Positions 44,401 to 55,654 of a DNA stretch of 64,000 nt are shown in pieces. Position 1 is the stretch's first letter. Every line of letters begins with the position of its first letter. A program made the translations under genes and the position numbers. This DNA comes from Erodium maritimum (taxonomy: Eukaryota; Streptophyta; Magnoliopsida; Geraniales; Geraniaceae), in contig OY997595.1 in assembly GCA_963921825.1 (NCBI GenBank), forward strand, positions 14,067,228 through 14,131,227, given 5' to 3'. The notes under the pieces were generated by a model. That model was not told where the DNA came from. It saw only the letters and a program-made list of their open reading frames with translations, and did not search any database.

Positions 44401-45787
44401 TTAATTTCTTATTTGTATTCCGAAAATACTAGCATGTTTCCTAGATTTTCTTTTGCCATATTTTCCTATGATGTCATATGTCGTGAATGTTTAAGGCTTC
44501 TTCGAGCCTCCTTTGTTTTTTATTGTTATCCTCTATTGATCTGGTATCTCCTTTCCATCTTTTTCCCCCCGTTCTCTCAGCCTTTATCCCCTATTTATTA
44601 GGAGATCTATGGCAGTGTTGATACGCGGGAGTTCGTGATACGACTTCTTTAAGTATGGTAGCTCCTCTTGTGTCCTCTCGGAGGCTGGCAAAGGAGGAAG
44701 GCTACGAAGAAAGAACAACAGAGCTAGTGGTGATGGGTCGAAGACCGACACATCACACTTATCCTATATCTGCGAGTGTGGTGGTTGGGCATGTGAGGGG
44801 CTTCGACGCTCGTCGTGGTAGAGGCGATAGGCCTTTGGAGGACTATAGTTCATTTCTACATGGATGTGAGTTAGAAGTCTATACTAGTCGAGATCCGTCA
44901 AGCAACCCCGACGAGGGTCATGAAGGCCGAAAATGGGAGTCTGATGGGGAATGGAAGCCCATCGGGCCTTGAAAAGGACCAACTCGTTTGGATCGGCTTT
45001 CTCAGGTTGGGGTCACTTGTTGTGCCTTAGTAACTAAGACAATTGCCTAGTATGATCTACAACTTCTTGTGTCAGCTTAATCGTGCTTGACAATGGTGCT
45101 AAATTCTGCATCATTACGTTTCCTTATAGGATTTTATTACTATGACTTAGTGCACCCGTACACCTGTCATTGGTGGGGTCCCAAACAGTATTCTTGGTCG
45201 TAAGGGTTTGCCGTAAATAATTGTAGTTGCTTGTTTTATAAGAATGTGGTTATTTGTGTATTTCAAAAAAGCATGTTATTGGTGTCAATTAAGCTACGTG
45301 TGGCGCATGCATGCGGCCACCACATGATTAATTAGTGATATGGCAGTTATATTAGGTTGTTAGGTGGCATTGCGTTATTGGTCCAAATATTAGCCATTTT
45401 GTGTATAAATAGCTTGAGTTTGTGGTGTCGAACATGATAAAATGAGATGGTCTTGAATCACTTTGTTATATGGCATATGTTGGTTGTGAAGGTGTATTGG
45501 GATAGTCTAATTTATGCATCATCTGTTTCATTTAGGTCCTAAAGAATCAATCTAGAGGGGGTGAATAAAATGATTATTAAATATAGCAACTTAAAAATAA
45601 ATTCGAAAATTAAAAAACAAGCAAAGATAACAAGATAGAGATAATCAACACAAAGATATATGTGGTTCACAACTCTCCTTAGAGTTGCTACGTCCACACT
45701 AAAGAACTCACTTAGAGTTCGGCCTTTTACTAACTTATAGTTTATGTAACAAAGTCTCACAAGAACTAATCTTGCAAGTTACAACAC
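44401..45787. other. Intergenic DNA, no gene supported
   Basis: Contains a 105-codon open frame (44655-44972) without any recognised motif. At 45536-45770 there is a stretch beginning AATCAATCTAGAGGGGGTG that looks like a common plant repeat. Nothing else could be defined. Confidence 0.4.
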
Positions 45788-47461
45788 CAAACGGGAAGAT
45801 CAATTACTCAAAATCTAAGGCGGTGTTGTTAAATGGGGCGACTTTGTCTGCTAAAAGGATATCGAATATTGTTGGTTGTGAGGTCTGCAACCTACCCTTG
45901 ACGTACCTGGGTTTTCAGCTGGGTCTTTCTCCCAAGAGATTGAGTTTTTGGGAACCGGTTTTCAATAGAGTGCGCAAGTATTTGAACGGGTGGAAAGCTA
46001 AAACCCTTAACATAGCCGGCCGAGTAGTTTTATTGAAGTCCACTTTGGCCGCCCTTCCAGTTTTTTACATGAGCCTGTTCAAGGCCCCGAGTTCTGTGAT
46101 CAAGAAATTGGAAAGGTTACAACGCCGGTTCTTGTGGTCACATAGTGTGGCACGAAGGGTAATACATAAGGTGAAATGGGACAAACTCTGTCGTCCAAAA
46201 CCGGAGGGTGGTTTGGGCCTTAGACGTTTGGAAGAGGTGAATTTGAGTTTGTTGGCCAAATGGTTTTGGCGTTTTGCTGAGGACGAATCATCTCTTTGGA
46301 AACAGTTATTATGTGACAAATACCGCTGGGATCCGGGCGAATGGGACTTGTTAAAGCTAGACGTGCCCACTGATTTGTCCTCCCTTTTCGGCCACATAGT
46401 GACCCTGGCAAATGACCCGCGTTTTCAAACCATTTTTGGGGGTCAAGGTATACATTGGAATGTGGGGAACGGTGCAAGGGTGAGATTCTGGGAGGATGTT
46501 TGGCTTGGAGATGAAGCTTTCTGTTTTAAATTTCATCAGTTATTTGCAGCAGCTCGGGACAAAAGGGCCTTAGTGATGGATTATTGGTCCGATGGTCATT
46601 GGGTTCTGGTTTACAGGAGAAATTTGTTCGTCCGAGAGTTGGGGGAAGATCGGCTGTTACAGGAATTATTGAGTTCTTTTTGTCTCTCAGACGCCCAGGA
46701 CAGGTAGGTGTGGGTCAAAGGGAGTCGCTTCACTGTTGGGGCGGTTTATAGGCTAATCACCCCTACCTTTGATAAGGTAAGTTGGGCTTCAGTTTTATAG
46801 GTCAAAGGGATTCCGACGAAGTTTTGCATGCTTATGTGGTTGGCATTACATGAGGCTCTCCCCACGATGTCCTTTCTCGAGGCCCAAGGATGCAGAATTT
46901 CGTTGATCGCCATGAGATGCTATTTCTGTAAGTCCTGTTTTGAGGATTTGGACCACTTGATGTTACATTGTGCTTTTTCTTGGAAAGTTTGGGGACTAGT
47001 GCTCGATTGGTGGTCCATATCTTGGGTGGTGCCGCCCACATTCAGGATGGCCTTCGAAGATTGGGCGTTGTTCTCTTTAGGGAGGTCGGTGTGGCTCAAG
47101 ATCTGTTACCTGGTGTGTTGGCATGTGTGGATCCAGCGCAATGCTAGGGTGTATCATGCCTCCGTGTTGTCAGAATCCGATTTGGTAGACAATATTAAAC
47201 CCCACGCGTTCAGTTTATTGAGGATGGCAGGGGACCTATTACCGGAAGCTTCGTTCGACCAGTGGTCCGTTTACCCGAGTTCTTGCATCAGAAGAAGGAG
47301 AAGGCGTTGAGTTTTTTCCCGGAGCTCTTTGTTTGGCCTTTTTGTTTGTTTCCTGCTTTTTGTTTATTGTTTGGTCCTTTTCCTTGTACTGGGACTTTCT
47401 TTTTCTTCAGGTCTCCACCTTGGTTTCCCGTTGCAATAAAAATCGCCTATCCAAAAAAAAC
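45788..47461 (+). mobile_element. 5'-truncated LINE (RT thumb to C-terminus) with poly(A) tail
   Basis: Flanked by the 8-bp repeat TACAACAC (45780-45787 and 47462-47469), the latter directly after an A run. The open part starts in the RT thumb (INYSKSKAVLLNG, CNLPLTYLGFQLGLSPKR, GWKAKTLNIAGRVVLLKS, KPEGGLGLRRLEEVNLSLL) and runs to a stop at 46707. After small lesions the zinc-binding region continues (WLALHEALPT, CYFCKSCFEDLDHLMLHCAF) to 47310. A GT-rich 3' UTR of 145 bp ends in AATAAAAATCGCC and poly(A). There is no RNase H domain, so it belongs to a different LINE lineage from 31861-42097. Confidence 0.88.
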
Positions 47462-47864
47462 TACAACACTTTTTCCTAGCCTACAAGGTCAATTACAATA
47501 GAATATATTGAGGTCAATTCATCAACAATACAGTGTGTTTAATATATTTTTTTAATTAGCGAAGTTTTATAGATGCCCCTACTCAAAAAGAGATTGGGGT
47601 ACTCTGCCAAAAACAGACTCGATAACTACACAAAAAAGGTCCAAAACAGGACCCCAACTAGGAACCAAACAACCATATCAAGGTCTCAGCAGTCCCTAAA
47701 CAAAAAAAAAACATAAAACTAAAAGCAACACATGAACGAAAAAACAGAACCAAAACAACAAAAATAATACAACGCCAATTTAACTACGAGGACCATCTTG
47801 TTTGGATCAAGTGGAGCTCTTGCAACAAACCATAGGATACTTGCACCACTCTGTAATAGTTACC

Positions 47865-50441
47865 TCAGATAGCTCCCTCATTAACTCCTTCCTCACGCCT
47901 AACGAAGCCGACTGAACTCGACTTACAATTTGTTCCACAATTGGGGATTCCAAAATTAAATACCAACATGTTTCGAGCAAGCCAAATCTCCCATAAAATC
48001 AAAGCACACAAGGGGATCCAAACCTTTCTGGACCACCTACATACTAGCCCCGACCACATTAAAAGCTGAGAGTGCACATTACCAGACACCACCCCTTGTA
48101 GACCCCACCATTCCAATACTCCGGCCCACACCCACCAAACAAAAGGGCACTGAAGGAGGAGATGCTCACCATCTTTAAAAGTGAGCCCACAACAGTGACA
48201 CCAACACCTCTGAATCGGTATAGGGACCTCGCGGCCTTCCAGGAATAGGCTGGTCGGGATGGCCTGATGACAGATAAGCCGCACAAAAGCTGCCACATTT
48301 GGTGGAGTACCCGGAACCCAAAGCACCTTTGCCCACGCACTCTTCATAAGTTTAGGTTGAAGGAACTCATACATCCTCCCGACCGTAAAAACCTTTTTCA
48401 GAGGGTACCCAAATACAACTATCCTCCACGTATGGTACCAACTGAATAGGCTCTAAGATAGCCTCCAACTCTCCCGTCATCCTGAAGGCTCTACCCCTCG
48501 CTTCTCTAGAGAATTGCACCTGCCATGAGCTCTGCTTCCAAGCAACGGAAACACTACCTCCCTTATCCACCGCTAAATGGAACTACCTGTGGAATCTATC
48601 CCGTAGAGGTGAATCCCCACCCATACATCCAACCAGAAACGAATACGAGACCCATCTCCCAAACTCCAACGGAGACCAAAATTACTAAAAAGAGGGCGAA
48701 AAGCGTCATCCTTAGCCAAATTCTAGATATGAGCTAACCAAGAGGTTCTATCATCAACAACTGACCTTCCTAAGTCCCAATCCGAGACATCCCACCCATA
48801 ACGAACACAAATCGCCTGCTTCCATAGCGAATTCACCTCAAAAGAGAACCTCCACCACCACTTTGCCAGGAAACTCTCATTGATACAAGCCAAACTTCGT
48901 AACCCCAAACCACCTTCCTCCTTTGGAGAACAAACCTTTTTCAAGACACCTTATAAATTGGTTTCTTTCTAGAACTCCCCCCCCCCCCCCCCCCCACACA
49001 CACACAAAAACAGGCGTTGCCACTTTTCTAGATCACGGATCACTCCAATGGGAGCCTGTGTAACAGACATAAAATACATAGGCAAAAGCAGATAAAGTTA
49101 ACTTGATAAGGGTTACCCAACCTCTTAAGCTCAAGAATTTAGCCTGCCACAGTCTCAGGCTCTCAGCCTCTTCTTGCACTTTGCTATAATCGGATTCCAG
49201 GTTTGCTTTCTCTTCGGGTTCGCTCCCAAAATAAAACCCAAGTACGAAAATGGGATCGTGCACACTGCACATCCCAAAATCTCAGGCGCTCCTTCCTCAG
49301 ATAACAAACCTCCATTGAAAAGATGACAACTAAATTTGGAGAAATTAATCTTCATACCCGAACTAAACTGGAAACCCAAAAGTGCCAATTTTAGATTTTC
49401 AACTTCCTGTCAACCCCCTTGGATGAAGATTATTGTATCATCTGCGAACTGGAGATGGGAAATAGATGGCTCCTTATCCCAGAACTTTACCCCATGGAAC
49501 TCCCCATGAGTCTCATAATCAACAAGCAGTTGGTGAAGTCCCTCTGCTGCCAGCACAAAGAGAAGTGGCGAAAGGGGACATCTTTGTCTCAACCCATGCC
49601 CCATCCTAAACTCCGGTGATGGAGACCTGTTAACCAAAATCGACACATGAGCCTTGAGACACTCCGACATCTACCCCCTCCATCTTTTTCCAAACCCCAT
49701 AGCCAACAAACACTCATCCAAGTATTCCCAACTGGTTGAGTCATAGGCCTTCTCAAAATTGATCTTGAATAACAACACTTCATCTTTTGACTTGCGAAGG
49801 TACTGCACTAACTCAGATGCGATTAACACACCATCTAGGATTTGTCGTCCACCAATAAAACCCAACTGAGTGTCGCTGACCAACCCATCAAGTATTAATT
49901 TGAGCCTTCTGGACAGGACTTTAGCCAAAATCTTATAGACTGAAGAGACCAAGTTAATAAGACGGAACTCTCGGAAAGACTTGGGATTGTCAACTTTCGG
50001 GATAAGAGCCAGGAAAGTGGCAGATATCCCTTTCCCCAGTCTGCCCCCACTGAAAAAAGCTTTAAACAGCTCCATAATATCATCTTTAAGAAAAAGCCAG
50101 AACTCCTGAAAAAACAAAAGGGAGTAACCATCCAGTCCAGGTGCTTTTAAACCATTACAAGTCTTCAAAGCAATCAACACTTCCTCTGTGAACACACCTT
50201 CTAGAGATGCGACATGGGTAGGAGATAAGACCTTGAACGGGAGGTCAGGGAGATACCATAACGGAATGGAACTCTGTTTAAAATGATTACCAAAGAAGCG
50301 AGCCGCCTCTCTCTTAACTACTAAATGGTCTATAACAGTAACAACATCCACCACTACCTGAGACAAATGATTTCGAAGAGCCTTGTAATTTGCCAATATG
50401 TGAAAAAAAACGAGCTTTGGTGTTTCTTGCATGATTTGCAA
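47865..50441 (-). pseudogene. LINE reverse transcriptase and zinc-binding region, broken
   Basis: From 50441 down: KLVFFHILANYKALRNHLSQ, LKTCNGLKAPGLDGYSLLFF, TFLALIPKVDNPKSF, FRLINLVSSVYKILAKVLS, LFKINFEKAYDSTSWEYL. After a stop (49671) come GLRQRCPLSPLLFVLAAEGL and the active site FADDTIIF. Another stop is followed by INFSKFSCHLFNGG, the YLGFILGANPKR thumb motif and RSLACINESFLAKWWW (48723-48944). At 47865-48374 the zinc-binding region reads CWCHCCGLTFKDGEHLLLQC. There is no RNase H. At least five lesions are visible, one adjoining a 20-base C run. Confidence 0.9.
48976..48997. repeat. Homopolymer C run followed by CA repeats
   Basis: About 20 consecutive C followed by ACACACACAC interrupts the LINE coding frame. 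Such runs are prone to slippage, and the length should be treated as uncertain in the assembly. Confidence 0.9.
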
Positions 50442-50984
50442 ATATGTGAAAAAGACGAGCTTTGGTGAAAATTAAGCCTTACATCCTTATGGAAGTTTGG
50501 AATCGGATGTAGATACTTTAGTTCAAGAATTAGAATATTGGGATTTCTTATTAAAATCTCGGGATTTGTCGGACCATGAGTTATATAGTAGGGGACTCGC
50601 CTCGGCCCTCCTTATCCTGAAATCCAAACAGTTAAGTCAGCTTTGGAGACAAAAGTCTAGAGCCCTTTGGATCAAGGACGGGGATCGATGCTCTCGTTAA
50701 GTCAACTCGTCTTTTTCACATATTGGCAAATTATGTAAGGCTTATATTTATTACATGATTTATAAGTAAATAATTTGTTTATGTCTCAATACTTATTCGA
50801 GCTTTGGTGTTTCTTTCACGAGCTTTCTCAACTCGTTATCTAGTACGAACGCTCTGCTTCATTATTCATGTATCAAAATTTCATATTATCCACGGTAGCT
50901 CGATTCAGGGTTATGTGTTGTTGGTTGATTGGGCTTAGGAGAGAGGCAAGACTGGTACTTTTCTAGTAAGGTTTGAAAAAAAAG

Positions 50985-51500
50985 GCATGTGTTTGATGCA
51001 GCTGCATGTCCCCGGAAGAATCCTTTGCGATGTACAGTCCCGACTGTTCTTGAACGTTGGGATGTAGCTCTATCAGGGTGTTTAGCTGTAACCCATTCTT
51101 CTCGTAGCTTGGAAGCAATTCGGGCAGAGATCGAGAGAGAAGGGGTTCTGGATTTAGAGTTTCGTTCTTTGGCAACAAGGTGTGTCTCATTACTTGTTCA
51201 GATCCAGTTTTTGAAGCGAAGATGATGGATACAAAGTGGCGTTGGCTGGAGAGGTGGTTCATGATATCAAACTGTTCAGGGGATCTGGTGCTAGAGTGGC
51301 TTTTTTCAGTGGGTGGTTGTTGATGGTCTTCCTTTCCATGGTTGGAGCATCAAGAATCTTTTATCCATTGGTAAGCTTTTCGGCTTAGTCCTTTCGATTC
51401 AGGGTGAGAAACTTGGGGCTTCTTCTGGTCACGCTTTTGTCTTGATCCACACCGTAAAGAGGCCCAAAAGGAGGAGGTTCGGTATTTCTACTAAATACGA
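50985..51500 (+). pseudogene. LINE ORF1 mid-region fragment (RRM-type lineage), degenerate
   Basis: With frame changes the plus strand reads LERWDVALSGCLAVTHSSRS, LEAIRAEIEREGVLDLEFRS, WRWLERWFMISN, then VVVDGLPFHGWSIKNLLSIG. This matches the region that follows the RRM in plant LINE ORF1 proteins (the pattern of a receiver-like domain, then a GLP-x-H-x-W segment). No start, knuckle or RRM is present here. It lies just downstream of the inverted LINE segment but in direct orientation, so it is probably a separate fragment. Confidence 0.55.
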
Positions 51501-51524
51501 GCTCAGAACTCCAAACTAGCAACA

Positions 51525-52545
51525 TCAAGTCAATATTTCCAAGAAACCGAAGCTGGAATACGTGCTGAGCATTCTGAAACCTAGACCGGTAACCCCTCGC
51601 CGACATGCAGCGAGGACCAGAAGGGTAAGATATGTAATGATACCGAGCACGATCCATTTCGGACCCAAATAGAGGGTACACCAAATCCTGTAAGCAGAAC
51701 AACAATCAACTCCGATAAAGAACCCCCCAAACACCACACATCACAAAAATGTCGGGGAAATTCTTTCTCCGGTTAGCCAGATAGTAGAACGACAAGAGAA
51801 ACAACGACCCAACACTCCGACAAACAACCCCAAACAGGAGATGAAAACAACCAGACCCGGGTACTGATCTATCCTGGATCCGACCCGACCCGCTCTAGAC
51901 CCTCTCAGAATCGGATCCAGTCCGCTCCACGCCGACCCGGTCCGCTACACACCCGACCTAGACCGCTCCATACCCAAGACCGACCCGTCCCAAGACCGGA
52001 TCGAAACCAAGCTCCTGGAACAGAACTCTACTCGCTGGAAGCACACTCGCAGCCTCCACCTACTCTACTCGCTGGAAGCACACTCGTAGCCTCCACCAAA
52101 AGGTTCCAGCCACGAAGGGGGAGAAGGAGACCCACCAGCGAAACAGGGGACGACGTCCCAGATCCGCACCCACGACCAGATCTACGAAGAGGGTCCGAGG
52201 AAGGAGAAACGACTGCCACAGCCACAACAACACCAACACACGAGGACAGGCGAGTCGAGGCTCTATCGAACGGTAGCAGCGAGGCCAGATCCAACATGCG
52301 CTCTGGTCACTGGTGACACGGACAGAGAAGCTTAAGAGAGGAGATTCACCTCCGAGCTTCAACAAATCGACCACAAGCTCGGGTCCACTAGGTTCGAAGT
52401 GCTCTAAGACCATAATGACGAGCACGACCTAAATCCGACCACCAAACCTAAAGTCGGGCAAGAGAACTAAGAAGAAACGAAGAAGCAGAAGGAGAGGAGG
52501 GGAGGGGAAGTATAGATAAGGGAAGGAGAAGCTCATCCACCGCCA
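51525..52545 (-). mobile_element. Retroposon-like non-coding block, second example
   Basis: On the minus strand it goes from a CT-rich leader (about 52540) through GC-rich DNA to a GT-rich part ending near 51525, without a recognised domain. It includes a 37-bp tandem duplication (ACTCTACTCGCTGGAAGCAC at 52025 and 52062) and a run of GACCCG/CGGACC words at 51880-52000. The layout is like 43031-44400. Identity uncertain. Confidence 0.3.
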
Positions 52546-52609
52546 ACAACAACTGTGGCGAAGAAGCCATTGTCGTCACCGACGGTTGTTCTTCATCCAT
52601 GGTGTACGA

Positions 52610-52876
52610 CTCTGGCCTTTTGAGGTTCTTATGGAGAATGTTCTTAGGTTGTATCTGTTTCTCCATCTCCAAGCTCTTTACCTCAAAGAGTTGATTTTTA
52701 ATATATGCATAGCTGATGTAAAAATTCAAATTTTACAATGCGGCTCTGGTTTTTTGAGGTTGTTATAGAGAATGTTCTTAGGTTGAATCTGTTTCTCCAT
52801 CCCCAAGCTCTTAACTGCAAAGAGTCGATTTTTAATATATGCATAGTTGATAAAAAAATTCAAATTTTACAATAGC
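52610..52876. repeat. 134-bp tandem duplication
   Basis: The segment starting CTCTGGCCTTTTGAGGTT at 52610 is repeated from 52744 (CTCTGGTTTTTTGAGGTT) with roughly 10 percent differences. Both copies run to ATTCAAATTTTACAAT. It is a simple direct duplication of AT-rich DNA, old enough to have diverged. Confidence 0.9.
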
Positions 52877-53854
52877 CCTTTACTAGCTAGTAGTAGTGGG
52901 TATGATTCCAAAACGTCAACAATATGAACACTTGCATTAATCTACAAACTTATATAAGATGATAGTATGAACACATAATTCTCGAAAGTGGTCGTACTCA
53001 CGTTTGAACAAAATATGAAGTACAACATGGCAGCAAAATTAGCGACCAAAGTAAAACGTATCACCAATCCAGTGAAGGCCTCGCAGGCACATACTGGATT
53101 TTACGGAACATTTCTATTGATTATGGGTGCCCTAATCTTTGTCTGCTCTGAAACTCATCCAAACAGAAATTGTTTCATCTCTACAATGCTTTCTCAACCA
53201 TTTCTCGTCAATTCCTCAGATTACTGCACCAAACAAAAATATACAATTTTCAGTTCAATAGCAGCCTTTTAGTGAGAACATGTAACTAAAAAAGATGAAA
53301 ATTCAACCAAAAGGAGAACTTAACAAATCAAACCCATGAAATATTCAAATAATGTAATTGGTAGAATATGTGCTTAAAGTGATGACATGCCTCATCAATG
53401 ACATTGAAACATGATACATATCGTTCAAATAATGTAATTCAAAGTAGAATATGTGCTTAAAGTGATGCCAAGCTTCATCAACCGCATAGATACAAGATTT
53501 ATAGACACCTATGTCATATTCTCCACATATTTTATATCCCTAACATCGAATTTGTATATAAAAAAAGTGCTATACGCACCAAAATATCTATTCTTCCCCT
53601 TCTATCTTGGAATAAAATCCCGACAACGACAAAATCTTTCATTTCATTATAATGAGATTTTGAGTTGGATCAGACTTCAATATGATATCATTGGATAAAA
53701 AAAGAGTTTCAAATACATTGAGACCTTCATTAATCAGCTTGAGATTTTGAGTTTCAGCATAAGGCAAGGAAATGTCCCTAATTGGGGCATTGCACAACTT
53801 AACTAATATGTAATTTTGGTACAATGAAGCAGCACCAATATCTTGTTGCAAATT
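52877..53854. other. AT-rich DNA downstream of the SRO gene
   Basis: No gene seen. Part of 53650-53854 is probably the SRO 3' UTR. A near repeat of GTAGAATATGTGCTTAAAGTGATG occurs in two 20-base-scale copies at about 53361 and 53443. Confidence 0.4.
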
Positions 53855-55125
53855 CATACCTTGGATCTGAAAGATTTGATTACTGCAATCAACATCTTGT
53901 CTCCAACTATTCGCCTCACTCTTTGAATCATTTCATGCCTGGATATCTTCTTTTCCTGAAGAACAAAGGTTAATGATACTCACATTAGGTAATAGATCAA
54001 ATCAAGCTCTCCTTTCTTGCTCCACTGCACATGATATCAGTTCAACTCAGTTTACAGGTACTTACTTTATGATCCTTGTGGTACTTGGTAAGCAAATCAA
54101 TGGTCTGCTTAGGCAAGAACCTGGAGAGCACAGAAATCAGATCAGGAATAGGCATCCAAGGCGAATTCGGCGTCTTCGTCCTCCCAAATCCTACACAGAA
54201 CATACCAATCCATTCAATATTCAAAATCAATACAATGAACATAAAGGAATCATTAAGGCTAATACATGTACCTTTCAAGGAAGGGGGAGCTCTGAAGCTG
54301 ATGACATATTCAGGCAAGATATGGGAGTTCATATGGGTACTCCACACAATATACTTCTTCGGGTTGGAGAGATCATCAACACCGCTATCGAACTCCTCCG
54401 AGCTTGGATGGAACTGATCTGAGCCCGGCCGAATCACCTCCGACTTGCCCAGTATAACACGACACAGCAACAAATGTCTCAGCCCATCTTCACCGGCGGC
54501 CAATGATTTCACACTGCAACCGAACAAAATCGATGAATATTACAAAATCTAAGATAAAATTACCCACAGATTTGGTTAGAACAGAGCATTACCATTCCAG
54601 AGGAGAATCGTCAGGGGAGAGGTAAACCCCAGAACCAAACAATCCATTGTTCCTGAACTTTCCAGAATTGCAAAACCCATGAGAAACTATACTCTCGATC
54701 TCCTCCTTGCTCGCAGCCGCGTACCAAGCGTACCTCACGTTCGCGTTCCCACCACGCTTCTTCTCCACCGCCTTTGAGAAGATCTGGAACGAGTGGGCTC
54801 GAGCTCGCGCTAATTCGCTCGAGCCAGAGTTCTTGTGCACCGCCACGACTGTCGTGTGAGGACCGAGCGATCCCATGCCCGCCACGAATCGCCGCCGGAT
54901 GATCTCGTGGGCGCTGTCCCCTTCGCTCAGTTGAGCCAGCCCGTCGCCGAACAAGCGAAACCGACCGGAACTCCCGCCGGAGACCCCGCTCTCGGAATCC
55001 GAAACCGACGAATCCTGATCGCAATCGGCGTCGGAAACCGAACTGGAATCACCCGGATGCTTAACAGAGGTGAAACCCATGATCCCCTGCTCGTCCACCC
55101 GACTTTGCTGCGCGGAGATTTCCAT
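53855..55125 (-). CDS. SRO: SRO-family protein: degenerate PARP domain plus RST domain
   Basis: Four exons on minus: 55125-54593, 54513-54272, 54190-54066, 53955-53855, giving 333 residues, close to SRO2-SRO5 of Arabidopsis and lacking the WWE domain of RCD1/SRO1. The N-terminus is acidic and Ser-rich ([14 protein letters not shown]). The PARP-like fold follows ([87 protein letters not shown]), about residues 75-250. The C-terminal RST domain ([24 protein letters not shown]-type region [20 protein letters not shown]) binds transcription factors. The H-Y-E triad of active PARPs is not evident, as usual for plant SROs. All splice sites are GT-AG and in frame. The stop two codons after RSK assumes no further exon. 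Confidence 0.93.
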
Positions 55126-55650
55126 TTGAAGCAATACCCAAATGAGAAAAAAGCTTGAGAAATCGTAATCCTAAGCGAATTGTTGAAGAATCCGAGAATC
55201 AGAGTGGCTGATCAGAAGCAGTATCGACGAATTTGGGATGCAGAAGAAAAATTGGAAGAGTTTATGTACAAATTTAACAGCAAGCCATTGAGGGAAAGAA
55301 CAAATCGGAGTACATTTTTATGAAATTTTCAAATCTATGGAAGAAGATGAACAGAAAGATATTTTAGAGAGAGGAAGGGTTTGGTTGCGTGAGTATTTAT
55401 AAGCGTGAGTGGATTCGGTATGTTACTTGGAGAGGAGGTAATGGTGATGGCAGTTATAAGGAACTAACGGACCGACTCAGAGAGTGACTCACTGTTGTTG
55501 AATATAGATAGATTGATGGTTTCGGCGATGCGGCGCTACCAGTTTTGGGCCCGTCGTTTCGGGCCAACACGTAGAGAAGAGAACATGAGTTTGAGAGGTA
55601 AAAAAGTTTAATATTGGTTAAAAAAAATTGATCAGCAAATAGATTGGGAA
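55126..55650 (-). promoter_or_regulatory. SRO upstream region with candidate TATA box
   Basis: On the minus strand CTTATAAATAC (55393-55403) is a good TATA box about 270 bp before the ATG, implying a leader of roughly 240 nt. CT-rich leader sequence follows. The promoter is abruptly bordered by the Harbinger element starting at 55655. Confidence 0.45.
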
Positions 55651-55654
55651 GTTA

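Larger units (their letters stand above)
47549..50740 (-). mobile_element. LINE with 5' inversion (twin-priming structure)
   Basis: The main part, 47549-50479, reads on the minus strand from just before the RT to the 3' end; the A tail is seen as a T run at 47549-47555. The adjoining 50480-50740 reads on plus and encodes the stretch immediately upstream of the RT in the same protein (WRQKSRALWIKDGDRCSR). Both pieces contain the same short region (TTTTTCACATATTGGCAAAT at 50711-50730 and its inverse at 50394-50413). So the 5' part of the element is inverted, the hallmark of twin priming. A target duplication was not identified. Confidence 0.75.

Noticed and set aside
44655-44972. 105-codon gene on +
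   Set aside because: No domain, no recognisable promoter or homologous motif; may be chance or retroelement leader.
54042-54527. Single-exon 161-codon SRO fragment on minus
   Set aside because: It reads through two introns; the spliced model gives a continuous conserved PARP-RST protein instead.
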